Assembly (NCBI GenBank): GCA_023398165.1
Contig: JAEWSQ010000021.1
Location: forward strand, 62,001 to 126,000
Source: Spirochaetota bacterium
GTDB taxonomy: Bacteria > Spirochaetota > Spirochaetia > Treponematales > Treponemataceae
Direction of reading: 5' to 3'
Length of the DNA: 64,000 nucleotides
Under the pieces are notes generated by a model. That model made no database searches. It had not been told where the DNA came from and saw only the letters and a list, made by a program, of their open reading frames with translations. Both the position numbers and the translations under genes were made by a program. Shown here one piece after another: positions 48,410 through 56,507 of the stretch; position 1 is the first letter of the stretch, and each line of letters opens with the position of its first letter.

Positions 48410-50197
48410 TTATTTTGTAAAACTTATGTGAAGTTCGTTCAGCTGCTGTTGGTCAACTTCGCTCGGGCATTCATCCATTGGACTTTGAGCAAACGAGTTC
48501 TTCGGGAAAGCAATAACTTCTTTTATTGAAGTCTGTCTGCACATGAGCATTACCAGCCGGTCTAATCCCGGTGCTATTCCTCCGTGAGGCGGTGCCCCGT
48601 ATTTGAATGCTTCTGTTAAAAAGCCGAATTTCTTTTCCGCCTGAGCTTCATCAAATCCTACTATTGAGAAGATTCGTTTTTGAAGAGCAGGATCATGAAT
48701 ACGTATGGAACCGGAGGCAAGCTCATAGCCGTTAAGAACCAGATCGTATAAATCTCCCTTAACGCTGCCCGGATCAGATTCAAGCGTGGCATGGTATTTT
48801 TCCTGAGGCATTGTAAACATATGATGAGCGGTATCCCACTTATTTTCATCTTCGTTCCATTCGAACATGGGGAAATCCACAATCCATGCAAACGCAAATT
48901 CATCGGGATTGCACAAATTTAAATCTTTTCCAAGTTTACTTCTTACGGCACCTAATGCGGAACACGCTGTTTTACGTTTTGCATCTGCAACAAAAAGAAG
49001 CAGATCACCCTTCTTAGCTCCAAGAGCCTTACAGATTTCTTCAGATTTACCTTCGAAGAATTTTGCTATACCGCCTTCAAGCCCTGCATCCCCTGCTTTC
49101 ATCCAGGCAAGCCCTTTGGCTTTAAAGACCTTTGCCGAAGCCTCCAGTTCTTCTATTAATTTGCGTGAATATTTTTCAGCAGCGCCGGGAACAATGAGAG
49201 CTTTCACGGCTCCGCCTGCGGCAACTGCATCTTTAAATGCCTGAAACGAGCCTATATCGGCTAAAAAAGAGCCTTCCTGCATTTTCATATCGAAACGGAG
49301 TTCCGGTTTATCGCTGCCGTACCACTCAATGGAGTCATCATAGGCAATCCGCTGAAAATGAGAGGGAAGATCCACATTGAGAGCTTCTTTGAAAACGGCA
49401 CCCATCATTCCTTCTGTCATGGCAAGAATATCGTCTCTGGAGACAAAGCTCATTTCCAAATCTATCTGGGTAAACTCAGGCTGACGGTCGCCGCGTGCAT
49501 CCTCATCACGGTAGCAGCGGGCAATTTGAAAGTAGCGGTCAAACCCCGACACCATCAAAATCTGCTTATACAGCTGAGGTGACTGGGGAAGAGCATAAAA
49601 CTGACCGGGATACAAACGGGAGGGAACAAGGTAATCACGCGCTCCTTCCGGAGTTGACTTTATAAAAGTCGGTGTTTCAATTTCGTAAAAACCTTTTGAA
49701 GATAAATACTTCCGTGCAGCAAGCGCAACCGTATGTCTAAGAGCAATATTGTGCTGCATGGGAGCGGAACGTAAATCCAAATATCTGTATTTCAAGCGTA
49801 AATCTTCGTTGGGAATAACCGGCGTTCCGTCTTTCTGCTGTTCATCTATCATGAATGGAAGGACTTCGCTTTTTGAAAGTACCAGAATCTGTTTTGCAAC
49901 AACTTCAATTTCACCTGTACTCATCTCAGGATTAATCATCGAATCAGGTCGAAGTCTTACGATGCCTTCAACTGCAATGCAGTATTCCATTTTAAGCTCT
50001 AGTGCAAGATCCAATAATTCTTTGGGAGAATCAGAATCCACAACTACCTGAGTTACGCCGTAGCGGTCTCTTAAATTAATAAAAGATATTCCGCCGTGAT
50101 CTCTTTTGCGGTATACCCAGCCGTTTAACAGTATTTTTTTACCCTCATCACTTTTACGGAGATCTCCGCACGTGTGAGTACGCTTCATTGTTTCCAT
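48410..50197 (-). CDS. aspS: Aspartyl-tRNA synthetase
   Basis: 595 residues, class II, bacterial type with GAD insert. N-terminal OB anticodon domain (GWVYRKRDHGGISFINLRDR), motif 2 RCYRDEDARGDRQPEFTQID, GAD domain around residues 300-410, motif 3 GIAPGLDRLVML, and FPKNSF. The start at 50195-50197 lies 6 nt after TATTAT with no Shine-Dalgarno; a second ATG three codons on matches the usual family start, but the promoter favours the first. Whether it is discriminating or also charges tRNA-Asn (no asnS seen here) is unresolved. Confidence 0.94.
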   Translation of the reverse strand: METMKRTHTCGDLRKSDEGKKILLNGWVYRKRDHGGISFINLRDRYGVTQVVVDSDSPKELLDLALELKMEYCIAVEGIVRLRPDSMINPEMSTGEIEVVAKQILVLSKSEVLPFMIDEQQKDGTPVIPNEDLRLKYRYLDLRSAPMQHNIALRHTVALAARKYLSSKGFYEIETPTFIKSTPEGARDYLVPSRLYPGQFYALPQSPQLYKQILMVSGFDRYFQIARCYRDEDARGDRQPEFTQIDLEMSFVSRDDILAMTEGMMGAVFKEALNVDLPSHFQRIAYDDSIEWYGSDKPELRFDMKMQEGSFLADIGSFQAFKDAVAAGGAVKALIVPGAAEKYSRKLIEELEASAKVFKAKGLAWMKAGDAGLEGGIAKFFEGKSEEICKALGAKKGDLLLFVADAKRKTACSALGAVRSKLGKDLNLCNPDEFAFAWIVDFPMFEWNEDENKWDTAHHMFTMPQEKYHATLESDPGSVKGDLYDLVLNGYELASGSIRIHDPALQKRIFSIVGFDEAQAEKKFGFLTEAFKYGAPPHGGIAPGLDRLVMLMCRQTSIKEVIAFPKNSFAQSPMDECPSEVDQQQLNELHISFTK

Positions 50198-50203
50198 TCT
50201 CTT

Positions 50204-50232
50204 ATAATATCAATTAGAAGAAGCTGTATCAA
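50204..50232 (-). promoter_or_regulatory. Leaderless-type promoter of aspS
   Basis: Minus strand TTGATA (50227-50232), 17 bp, TATTAT (50204-50209), 6 nt to the ATG at 50197. Confidence 0.7.
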
Positions 50233-50278
50233 GAGCTTGGAAACAAGGAAATTCGGTAATTACCAGTATCTAGAGATT

Positions 50279-51844
50279 CTACTTCTGCGGGAAAAGACCA
50301 TTCTGCTGCCAAATTAATATTTGAGTTATAATACTTAGTGTTCCGAGGAATATTGACCAGATTGATGAAATATTACTCCAGTAGGTGTTTATAAACGACA
50401 GGAACCAGGTAGACGGCACATCAATGCGCGACTCGCTTTCAAGTACATACTCTTTCGGCATTCTCTTGCCGTCTGCGTCATATATAAGCTCTTTACCCAC
50501 TATGCTGTTTATATTATACCCGCCTGCGAGTTTTATATAATATTCACTTGTTTTACCCGCATGAACAGGATATTTACCGGGAGCATTTACCGCTCCTGTT
50601 ACCCACACGTACGCATATTTAAACGGAATAACAAGAACATCGCCGTCTTTCAGCTCTCTATCCTGTGAAAGATCGGTACTGAATAGAAATTTCCCAATAT
50701 CAATTTGGGTACTTTGACCTTGCCGTACAAGATAGCAGCTGTCATAATCGGCCGCCAACGAAATTTTAAGATCTTTGTCCTTAAAAACATCACTCAGTTT
50801 TTGCCCGGTATAAAATTTATACACATACCGTCCGCTTACCTGCAACGTAGTTGCATCGCCGCCGTTTACAGCACCCTCAAGTGTAAAAACATTCTTAAGA
50901 TCCTGTTTCCCGGGAACTATAATCTGATCTCCTGTTTCCAGTTTCTCAGAGAGAAGCTGTTCATACGAGAGAATCTTATAGAGCCCCGGTTCTTTGCCCG
51001 GAGTGGAAAGTCTGAATAACTGTATATGTTCCGTATCTGCCGAAGGAAGAAGTCCCAAAGCAAAATTTTCTACAACTTCTTTTACCCCTTCCTTTTCAAG
51101 AATCTGATACTTGCCCTGTTCATATACAGCGCCGCTTATTTCAACATAGCGTTGTGCCCTCGATATCGTAATAATGTCGCCCGGCTTCACGCGCGGATTC
51201 TCTTTAAGCGAGCCTGTTTTTCTCGTTTGAAAAAAATCATAAACGACAGTTTGTCCGCCTTCGGATGTTACAGCAACATTACGCAAAGAAGATAACGGAT
51301 TCGATTCAATATCTACTTCATACAGTAAATCTGACAGGCGTGATAAACCGGTTGCCGTTTTCTGTCCCGGATTCGGGTGGTATCCCTCAATTGTAACAAA
51401 GAACCGTCCCGGACTCGTTAATGTAAACTGAACACCGGACAACGGATAATTTTTCGACACAAGAGATTCGACCTGGGTTTTAAGCTGTAAAAAAGTTTTC
51501 CCTTTGGCATTAATAGAGCCGAGGTTATGTACACGCAGATTATAAGAGGCATCGAGTGAAAGCTGTGTTGAAACTGCGGCTGTGTTCGCAAGATAAGTTA
51601 ACTGGTATTCATCGCCGGGAGTCACAGGATAATCCGCCGTTGAAAGAGCCAGAAGCCGTGTATCGTAAATTTCAGGCACATACACGTTCTTTGTTTCCTG
51701 CAGATCGGCAGACTCTACAGTTGCATTTGTTTTTTCAGAGTTATTTTCTTCGTTTGTCGAAGCTGTTGCCAGAGAGTCTGCATACGTGAAATATAAACAG
51801 CTTACAGCAGTTATCAATGCGAATAGTTTTTTACACCTGTTCAT
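50279..51844 (-). CDS. Polysaccharide export protein with SLBB domains (Wza-like)
   Basis: 521 residues: signal peptide (LFALITAVSCLYFTYADS), polysaccharide export N-terminal domain (VTPGDEYQLTYLANT; YNLRVHNLGSINAKGKTF), several SLBB-type beta-grasp repeats (PGRFFVTIEGYHPNPGQK; YVEISGAVYEQGKYQILEKEG; VFTLEGAVNGGDAT; VTGAVNAPGKYPV) and a C-terminal membrane segment (WSIFLGTLSIITQILIW). It probably forms an envelope export channel. It is translated after wzz-like gene with a 14-bp overlap. No glycosyltransferases are adjacent. Confidence 0.82.
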   Translation of the reverse strand: MNRCKKLFALITAVSCLYFTYADSLATASTNEENNSEKTNATVESADLQETKNVYVPEIYDTRLLALSTADYPVTPGDEYQLTYLANTAAVSTQLSLDASYNLRVHNLGSINAKGKTFLQLKTQVESLVSKNYPLSGVQFTLTSPGRFFVTIEGYHPNPGQKTATGLSRLSDLLYEVDIESNPLSSLRNVAVTSEGGQTVVYDFFQTRKTGSLKENPRVKPGDIITISRAQRYVEISGAVYEQGKYQILEKEGVKEVVENFALGLLPSADTEHIQLFRLSTPGKEPGLYKILSYEQLLSEKLETGDQIIVPGKQDLKNVFTLEGAVNGGDATTLQVSGRYVYKFYTGQKLSDVFKDKDLKISLAADYDSCYLVRQGQSTQIDIGKFLFSTDLSQDRELKDGDVLVIPFKYAYVWVTGAVNAPGKYPVHAGKTSEYYIKLAGGYNINSIVGKELIYDADGKRMPKEYVLESESRIDVPSTWFLSFINTYWSNISSIWSIFLGTLSIITQILIWQQNGLFPQK

Positions 51845-52892
51845 CTTTTTTTGATCCCTTAACTTTAAAACCGAGTTTAGCCATTGCGTCTTTATCTTTC
51901 CTAATGTTCTCTATTATGTTAAATACAAAACATAAAAATATAGCGGCAAAAAAACCTGCAGCAGAGCCTATCATACAGATTACGGCACGTGAAGGCTCGC
52001 TCTTTTTCTCAGGTATTTCTGCATATTCAAGAACCTGAAAAATGGGAGTTTCACTTTTCATGGATATTTTTAATAGCTCGTATTCCTGTCTCATCTGGGC
52101 ATAAATGGCTTCCTGCATCGTCAATTCTCTCTTAAGCCGGGTAAGTTCAAGTGTTATACGGGGTACTGTTCCGCCCTGGGATGCAATACTGCCGGCTTCA
52201 AGTTCCTGCATCTGCTTTTCTATATTATACACTTCATCCATTGCAGACTGCATCGTCTGTTCCAGGTGTTCTTTTTTTAATAGATTTTGATCAAGTCCCA
52301 GTGCTTTAAACCGCTGCTCCAAAAGGCGGACGGCGCAGTTTACAACATCGGTTGCAAATTCCTTATCAATATGCGTGTATGTTAACTCCAATATTCCTGT
52401 ACCGGAAGTAAGATTCGCCTTTAAATTTTCTTTAAAAAATGCACGCTGCGTTGTTTTTGGATATTCATCAAGATTCAATTTAAAACGGTCTTTTATATCC
52501 AATTCCTCGGCCATAGCATCTAAAAAGGAATTGGTGGTCAGAAGGTAGACCGCCAGCTGTCCGTTGGAAGAACCGCTCGAAGTCGAAATTCCCATAAGAC
52601 CTGCTAGAGAGCTGAGACCGCTTGATGAAAGAGCGGAAGAAAGCCCGCCGCTGCTGGAAGATCCTGAGTTTATCATCATAATCGCAGAGGCTTTATACAG
52701 ATTCGGCAGATAACTTTTTTCCGGCGGAAGCTTAATTGAAATAAAAGAGTACAGCACCACGCCGATCATGGAAATAATAGTAAAGATTATTATGAAAACT
52801 TTTCTTTTCCAAATAATCGCAAATAAATCTATAAGTGATATTTCGTCATCTTTATTACAGTCAGAACTTTGCACTGTACTTATTTCGGACAT
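51831..52892 (-). CDS. Wzz-type chain-length/copolymerase protein
   Basis: 353 residues: cytoplasmic N-terminus (EISLIDLFAIIWKRKVFIII), membrane segment, Ser/Gly-rich periplasmic loop (residues about 75-110), coiled-coil region (EVYNIEKQMQELEAGS; MQEAIYAQMRQEYELLK), and a second membrane segment preceded by the Pro-rich motif YAEIPEKKSEPSRAVICMI. This is the Wzz/polysaccharide co-polymerase plan; no C-terminal tyrosine kinase. Shine-Dalgarno GGGAG. Promoter TTGTAT-17-TATAAT upstream. Confidence 0.84.
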   Translation of the reverse strand: MSEISTVQSSDCNKDDEISLIDLFAIIWKRKVFIIIFTIISMIGVVLYSFISIKLPPEKSYLPNLYKASAIMMINSGSSSSGGLSSALSSSGLSSLAGLMGISTSSGSSNGQLAVYLLTTNSFLDAMAEELDIKDRFKLNLDEYPKTTQRAFFKENLKANLTSGTGILELTYTHIDKEFATDVVNCAVRLLEQRFKALGLDQNLLKKEHLEQTMQSAMDEVYNIEKQMQELEAGSIASQGGTVPRITLELTRLKRELTMQEAIYAQMRQEYELLKISMKSETPIFQVLEYAEIPEKKSEPSRAVICMIGSAAGFFAAIFLCFVFNIIENIRKDKDAMAKLGFKVKGSKKDEQV

Positions 52893-52925
52893 AAAAGGCT
52901 CCCGCTACACAAACATTAAGGCTTC

Positions 52926-52954
52926 ATTATATCTGAACAACTTGTTTTATACAA
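52926..52954 (-). promoter_or_regulatory. Promoter of the Wzz/Wza operon
   Basis: Minus strand TTGTAT (52949-52954), 17 bp, TATAAT (52926-52931), about 34 nt to the ATG, with a Shine-Dalgarno. Confidence 0.65.
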
Positions 52955-52963
52955 TAGTTACCA

Positions 52964-53821
52964 TTAAAGCAGGAAAAACAGAGAAAAAAAGTGTAGAATA
53001 CTGCCCCCAAGCACAAAAAGATGCCAGATGCAGTGGGAGTACCGGATCTTTTTAAGTGCGTAAAAAACAACTCCGATAGTGTAGGATGCTCCTCCGGATA
53101 TCAAAAAAGCAAGGCTCTCTTGCGGCAGCGATTTCTTCATGGGTTTTATGGCAAAGATTATCAGCCATCCCATGAGGATGTACATAATCACGGAAAGGAA
53201 TCTGAGTCTGTTTCCAAAGACGGCATAGAATACGACACCCATAATAGCCAGAACCCATATGATGCCGAAGATTGTCCACCCCACGGGTCCTTGCAGCGCG
53301 GTGAGACAAAACGGGGTATATGTTCCCGCTATCAGAATGTAGATCGACGAATGATCAAAAATCGAAAATACTTTTTTAGCGCCATACGGTGTTAATGCAT
53401 GGTACAGCGTTGACATTAGGTATAATAAAATTAATGAAGATCCGAAAATTGAATACCCTGTTACAAAATACGATTTCATTGCCTGAGGCGCAAGATATAC
53501 AGAGCGCACCACAAGAATCACCAGAGCTGCTATTGCCAGTCCCGTTCCGATTCCGTGTGTTATAGAATTCCATATTTCTTCAGCTGCGGTGTAGCGTTTA
53601 GGAGAATTCTCATAGGAAAGCCGTTTTGCTTCTTTTTCCTTCCTTCTCTCTTCCCTCTCGTGCAGCTTCTTTATTTTATCTGAATTATCCTGAATCAGAG
53701 AAAGATTCAAATTGAACTTAATCTTGGCAATTTCTACCCTTGCGTTTTCTTTTACCATCCGGATATCATTTTTAGCCTTCTCTTTTTTTTGCTTTCGTAT
53801 ATTGATTTCTTCTGATCCCAT
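52964..53821 (-). CDS. Haemolysin III family protein with N-terminal coiled coil
   Basis: 285 residues. The first 75 are highly charged and probably coiled coil (KKEKAKNDIRMVKENARVEI; KIKKLHEREERRKEKEAKR), not usual in the family. The remainder is the seven-segment haemolysin III/PAQR fold: AEEIWNSITHGIGTGLAI, LYLMSTLYHALTP, FDHSSIYILIAGTYTPF, and HCIWHLFVLGGSILHFF with the His/Asp/Ser metal site. PAQR-type bacterial members affect membrane energetics or lipids; haemolysis is not established. Shine-Dalgarno GGGAGGT. Monocistronic as far as can be seen. Confidence 0.85.
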   Translation of the reverse strand: MGSEEINIRKQKKEKAKNDIRMVKENARVEIAKIKFNLNLSLIQDNSDKIKKLHEREERRKEKEAKRLSYENSPKRYTAAEEIWNSITHGIGTGLAIAALVILVVRSVYLAPQAMKSYFVTGYSIFGSSLILLYLMSTLYHALTPYGAKKVFSIFDHSSIYILIAGTYTPFCLTALQGPVGWTIFGIIWVLAIMGVVFYAVFGNRLRFLSVIMYILMGWLIIFAIKPMKKSLPQESLAFLISGGASYTIGVVFYALKKIRYSHCIWHLFVLGGSILHFFSLFFLL

Positions 53822-53869
53822 CTTTGACCTCCCGCGATGCAGCAGTAAAATACAGTGATTTGCAGAAAA

Positions 53870-54664
53870 TCATTCATGTCTGTTTCTCATTTCATGCAGA
53901 AGAATGCCGGCAGCCACTGATACATTAAGACTGTCTATTTTCCCGCATGTGGGAATAGAAACTATAGTATCGCACGTTTCTTTTAAAAGCCTTGCTATGC
54001 CAGAGCCCTCGCTCCCGAGAACAAGAACAACCCGCGATGGGAACGATAATGATGTAACACTATCCCCGCCCGCATCGGCTCCGTAAATCCAAAAACCTGC
54101 TTTCTTTAAAAGTTCGACAGAACGCACAAGATTTTGAACAATACACACAGGAACCCAGGAACTTGCACCGGCGCTCGAGCGGTCAATCACCTCGCTCTCC
54201 ACAGCGCTCCGGCGTTCAGGCATTATAACAAGCTCTGCACCAAACTGATCGCAGCTTCGCAACACAGCTCCTACATTATGAGGATCTGTTATTGAATCCA
54301 GTACAACAACTATTGAACGATTCTCTTGTGTATTAGACGCAGAAACCCGGGAAATGTATGCATTTAAATCAACATAATTATACTTTTTTTCAGCCTCGCC
54401 TTCGACAGTGAGAACGGCACCCCTGTGTTCCTGTGTTGTTTTGGGTAAAGACGATACAAGGGAATTCAAAACAGAATCAGAAACCATTTTTATCTGAACA
54501 CCGCATTCCCCGGCCTTTTCCATTATTTTCTTAACCCTGGGACCGGGTTTATCAATGTAGAGGCACAGTATTTCAGACGGAGCTGATTTGCTTTTTAAAG
54601 AAGCCTCTGTATAACTCTTTAATTTTTCTTCGATAGCATGAAAACCGGTTATTGTCCGCAGCAT
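53870..54664 (-). CDS. rlmB: 23S rRNA (guanosine-2'-O)-methyltransferase RlmB-like
   Basis: 264 residues, SPOUT/TrmH family. N-terminal substrate-binding domain (TITGFHAIEEKLKSY), motif 1 VLDSITDPHNVGAVLRSCDQ, motif 2 LVLGSEGSGIARL, motif 3 IPTCGKIDSLNVSVAAGIL; all knot residues are intact. It methylates 2'-O of a guanosine in 23S rRNA (or a tRNA in TrmH relatives). The start at 54662-54664 overlaps the SEC-C gene by 16 bp. Confidence 0.85.
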   Translation of the reverse strand: MLRTITGFHAIEEKLKSYTEASLKSKSAPSEILCLYIDKPGPRVKKIMEKAGECGVQIKMVSDSVLNSLVSSLPKTTQEHRGAVLTVEGEAEKKYNYVDLNAYISRVSASNTQENRSIVVVLDSITDPHNVGAVLRSCDQFGAELVIMPERRSAVESEVIDRSSAGASSWVPVCIVQNLVRSVELLKKAGFWIYGADAGGDSVTSLSFPSRVVLVLGSEGSGIARLLKETCDTIVSIPTCGKIDSLNVSVAAGILLHEMRNRHE

Positions 54665-55143
54665 TTTTTGTATTTTTTTCCTGAACCGCAGGGACACGGA
54701 TCGTTGCGGCCTACTTTGGCGCCTTCACGTACAACGGTCGTCGGAATTAAGGAGCCGCTTTCATAGAGCCATTGACCGTCTTTTTGAATAAAATGAGCCT
54801 TTTCAAGATGTACATCCTTGAGGCCTTTTCTGGTATACGTTGCAGAAAAGTCGATCCAGCCCTCTGTATCAGATGCAGATCCTTTTTCTGTACGGATTAT
54901 TTTCAAGCCCTGCCAGGTAGATTCTTCGCTCCATTTTCGCGTTTCTTCAAGATCTATTTCATTTTTATCAGGATCCTGAACGCAGGAGCGGGCTATATAC
55001 TCAATTTCATGCATAACATACGCACTGTAACGGCTGCGCATCAATTCTTCCGCAGTGGAAGCTTTTCTTTCACCTCTAATTACCGGTCCGCAGCATTGTG
55101 TATACTGCTTTTGTGAACCGCATGGACAAAGTTCTGTTTTCAT
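54649..55143 (-). CDS. YchJ-type SEC-C zinc-binding protein
   Basis: 164 residues with zinc motifs at both ends: N-terminal LCPCGSQKQYTQCCGPVIRGE and C-terminal RNDPCPCGSGKKYKKCCG, flanking an NTF2-like domain (LMRSRYSAYVMHEIEYIA; WIDFSATYTRKGLKDVHLEK; FIQKDGQWLYESGSL). The C-terminal motif is that of SecA and SEC-C proteins; a role in protein quality or secretion is inferred. No Shine-Dalgarno; a consensus TATAAT lies 7 nt upstream. Divergent from pepT and overlapping rlmB. Confidence 0.88.
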   Translation of the reverse strand: MKTELCPCGSQKQYTQCCGPVIRGERKASTAEELMRSRYSAYVMHEIEYIARSCVQDPDKNEIDLEETRKWSEESTWQGLKIIRTEKGSASDTEGWIDFSATYTRKGLKDVHLEKAHFIQKDGQWLYESGSLIPTTVVREGAKVGRNDPCPCGSGKKYKKCCGQ

Positions 55144-55150
55144 GGTTTTA

Positions 55151-55159
55151 ATTATACCA
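55151..55159 (-). promoter_or_regulatory. Extended -10 of the SEC-C/rlmB unit (leaderless type)
   Basis: TGG-TATAAT on the minus strand (TATAAT 55151-55156), 7 nt from the ATG at 55143. -35 weak (TAGAAA). Confidence 0.6.
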
Positions 55160-55188
55160 AAAACTACAGGCTCTTTCTACGCTCCATC

Positions 55189-55217
55189 TTGCTTTATAAA
55201 AAGAAATATCGTACCAT
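55189..55217 (+). promoter_or_regulatory. Leaderless-type promoter of pepT
   Basis: TTGCTT (55189-55194), 17 bp, TACCAT (55212-55217), 6 nt to the ATG at 55224. Confidence 0.55.
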
Positions 55218-55223
55218 TGCCCA

Positions 55224-56495
55224 ATGAACTATACTGCATCTCATATACAAAATGCTCTTTCAAGAACCGGTATTGCATCATCGGTATTAAAACGCTTTTT
55301 ATCATACACTGTAGTTGCCACAGAAAGCAGAGCTGAACAAGCCGATAAGGGAGTAATTCCTTCCACAGAAGAACAGAGACAGTTTGCCCGTATACTAGAA
55401 AAAGAACTGAAAGAATTAGGCGTTAAAGATGTCTTTATAAGTGAACATTCCTATGTCTGCGCGCGTATTCCGCCTTCAAGCGGATATGAAAAAGAAACCT
55501 GCATCGGCTTTCTTGCCCATATGGATACCTCTGATGAAGTCAGCGGGAAGAATGTGAAAGCACAGGTTATCGAAAACTACGACGGGAAAAAAATACAGCT
55601 TTCAGACACTCTGTTTCTCGATCCGGAAGAAGACACCGACCTTAAAAATTCAATAGGCGATACCATTATCTGTACTGACGGTACAACCCTCCTCGGATCG
55701 GACGATAAAGCCGGAATTGCAGAAATCATGAGCGCAGTTGAGATTCTTGCGTCAAGCTCTGTCCCTCACGGCCCTGTTGAAATTATTTTTTCTCCTGATG
55801 AAGAGACAGGGCATGGAATGGATAAGGTGCCGCTCGACTGGATGAAATCCAAATATTGCTTTACCCTCGACGGAGGTCAGGCAGGGGAAATAGAAGCAGA
55901 GTGCTTCAATGCCTATAAAACAGAAGTAGTGTTTACCGGAAAGGCTAAACATACAGGCACTGCAAGACCGGATATGGTCAACGCAGTTACTATGGCTTCT
56001 TTTTTCATTCAGCTTCTTCCGCGCAATGAAAGCCCCGAAGCAACCGACGGCTATTCGGGTTTTTTTGCACCGATGGAAGTACAGGGAAGCATAGACTCTG
56101 CAAAACTGATTGTGTTTGTACGCGATTTTTCATCAGAAGGCATGAAAAAAAGGCTGGAGCGGCTCGAGACTTTTGCAGAAGCAGCAGAAGCCCACTTCCC
56201 GGGAAGCATAGTTCAATGCACACACACAATGCAGTATAAAAACATGAAAGAGGTACTTAAACAAAATCCTCATGTCATTGAAAGCCTTGTCAAAGCAGTA
56301 ACAAAAACTGGAATAACACCGATATTTAAACCGATACGCGGCGGAACTGACGGTTCAAGACTCACAGAAATGGGAAAACCGACTCCGAATATTTTTACCG
56401 GAGGCCACAATTTTCACTCCCGCCTTGAATGGACAGCACTGTCGCAGATGGTATATGCAGTAGAAACTATTGTTAATCTTGTACAGAAACCGTAA
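55224..56495 (+). CDS. pepT: Peptidase T (tripeptidase)
   Basis: 423 residues, M20 metallopeptidase. Zn ligands and catalytic residues are in IGFLAHMDTSDEVSG, TTLLGSDDKAGIAEIM, IIFSPDEETGHGMDKV, FTLDGGQAGEIE and FTGGHNFHSRLEW, with the dimerisation domain between. It releases N-terminal residues from tripeptides in the cytoplasm. No Shine-Dalgarno; promoter ends 6 nt before the ATG. murA follows after 12 bp. Confidence 0.92.
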   Translation: MNYTASHIQNALSRTGIASSVLKRFLSYTVVATESRAEQADKGVIPSTEEQRQFARILEKELKELGVKDVFISEHSYVCARIPPSSGYEKETCIGFLAHMDTSDEVSGKNVKAQVIENYDGKKIQLSDTLFLDPEEDTDLKNSIGDTIICTDGTTLLGSDDKAGIAEIMSAVEILASSSVPHGPVEIIFSPDEETGHGMDKVPLDWMKSKYCFTLDGGQAGEIEAECFNAYKTEVVFTGKAKHTGTARPDMVNAVTMASFFIQLLPRNESPEATDGYSGFFAPMEVQGSIDSAKLIVFVRDFSSEGMKKRLERLETFAEAAEAHFPGSIVQCTHTMQYKNMKEVLKQNPHVIESLVKAVTKTGITPIFKPIRGGTDGSRLTEMGKPTPNIFTGGHNFHSRLEWTALSQMVYAVETIVNLVQKP

Positions 56496-56507
56496 GGAGA
56501 TCTTTGT

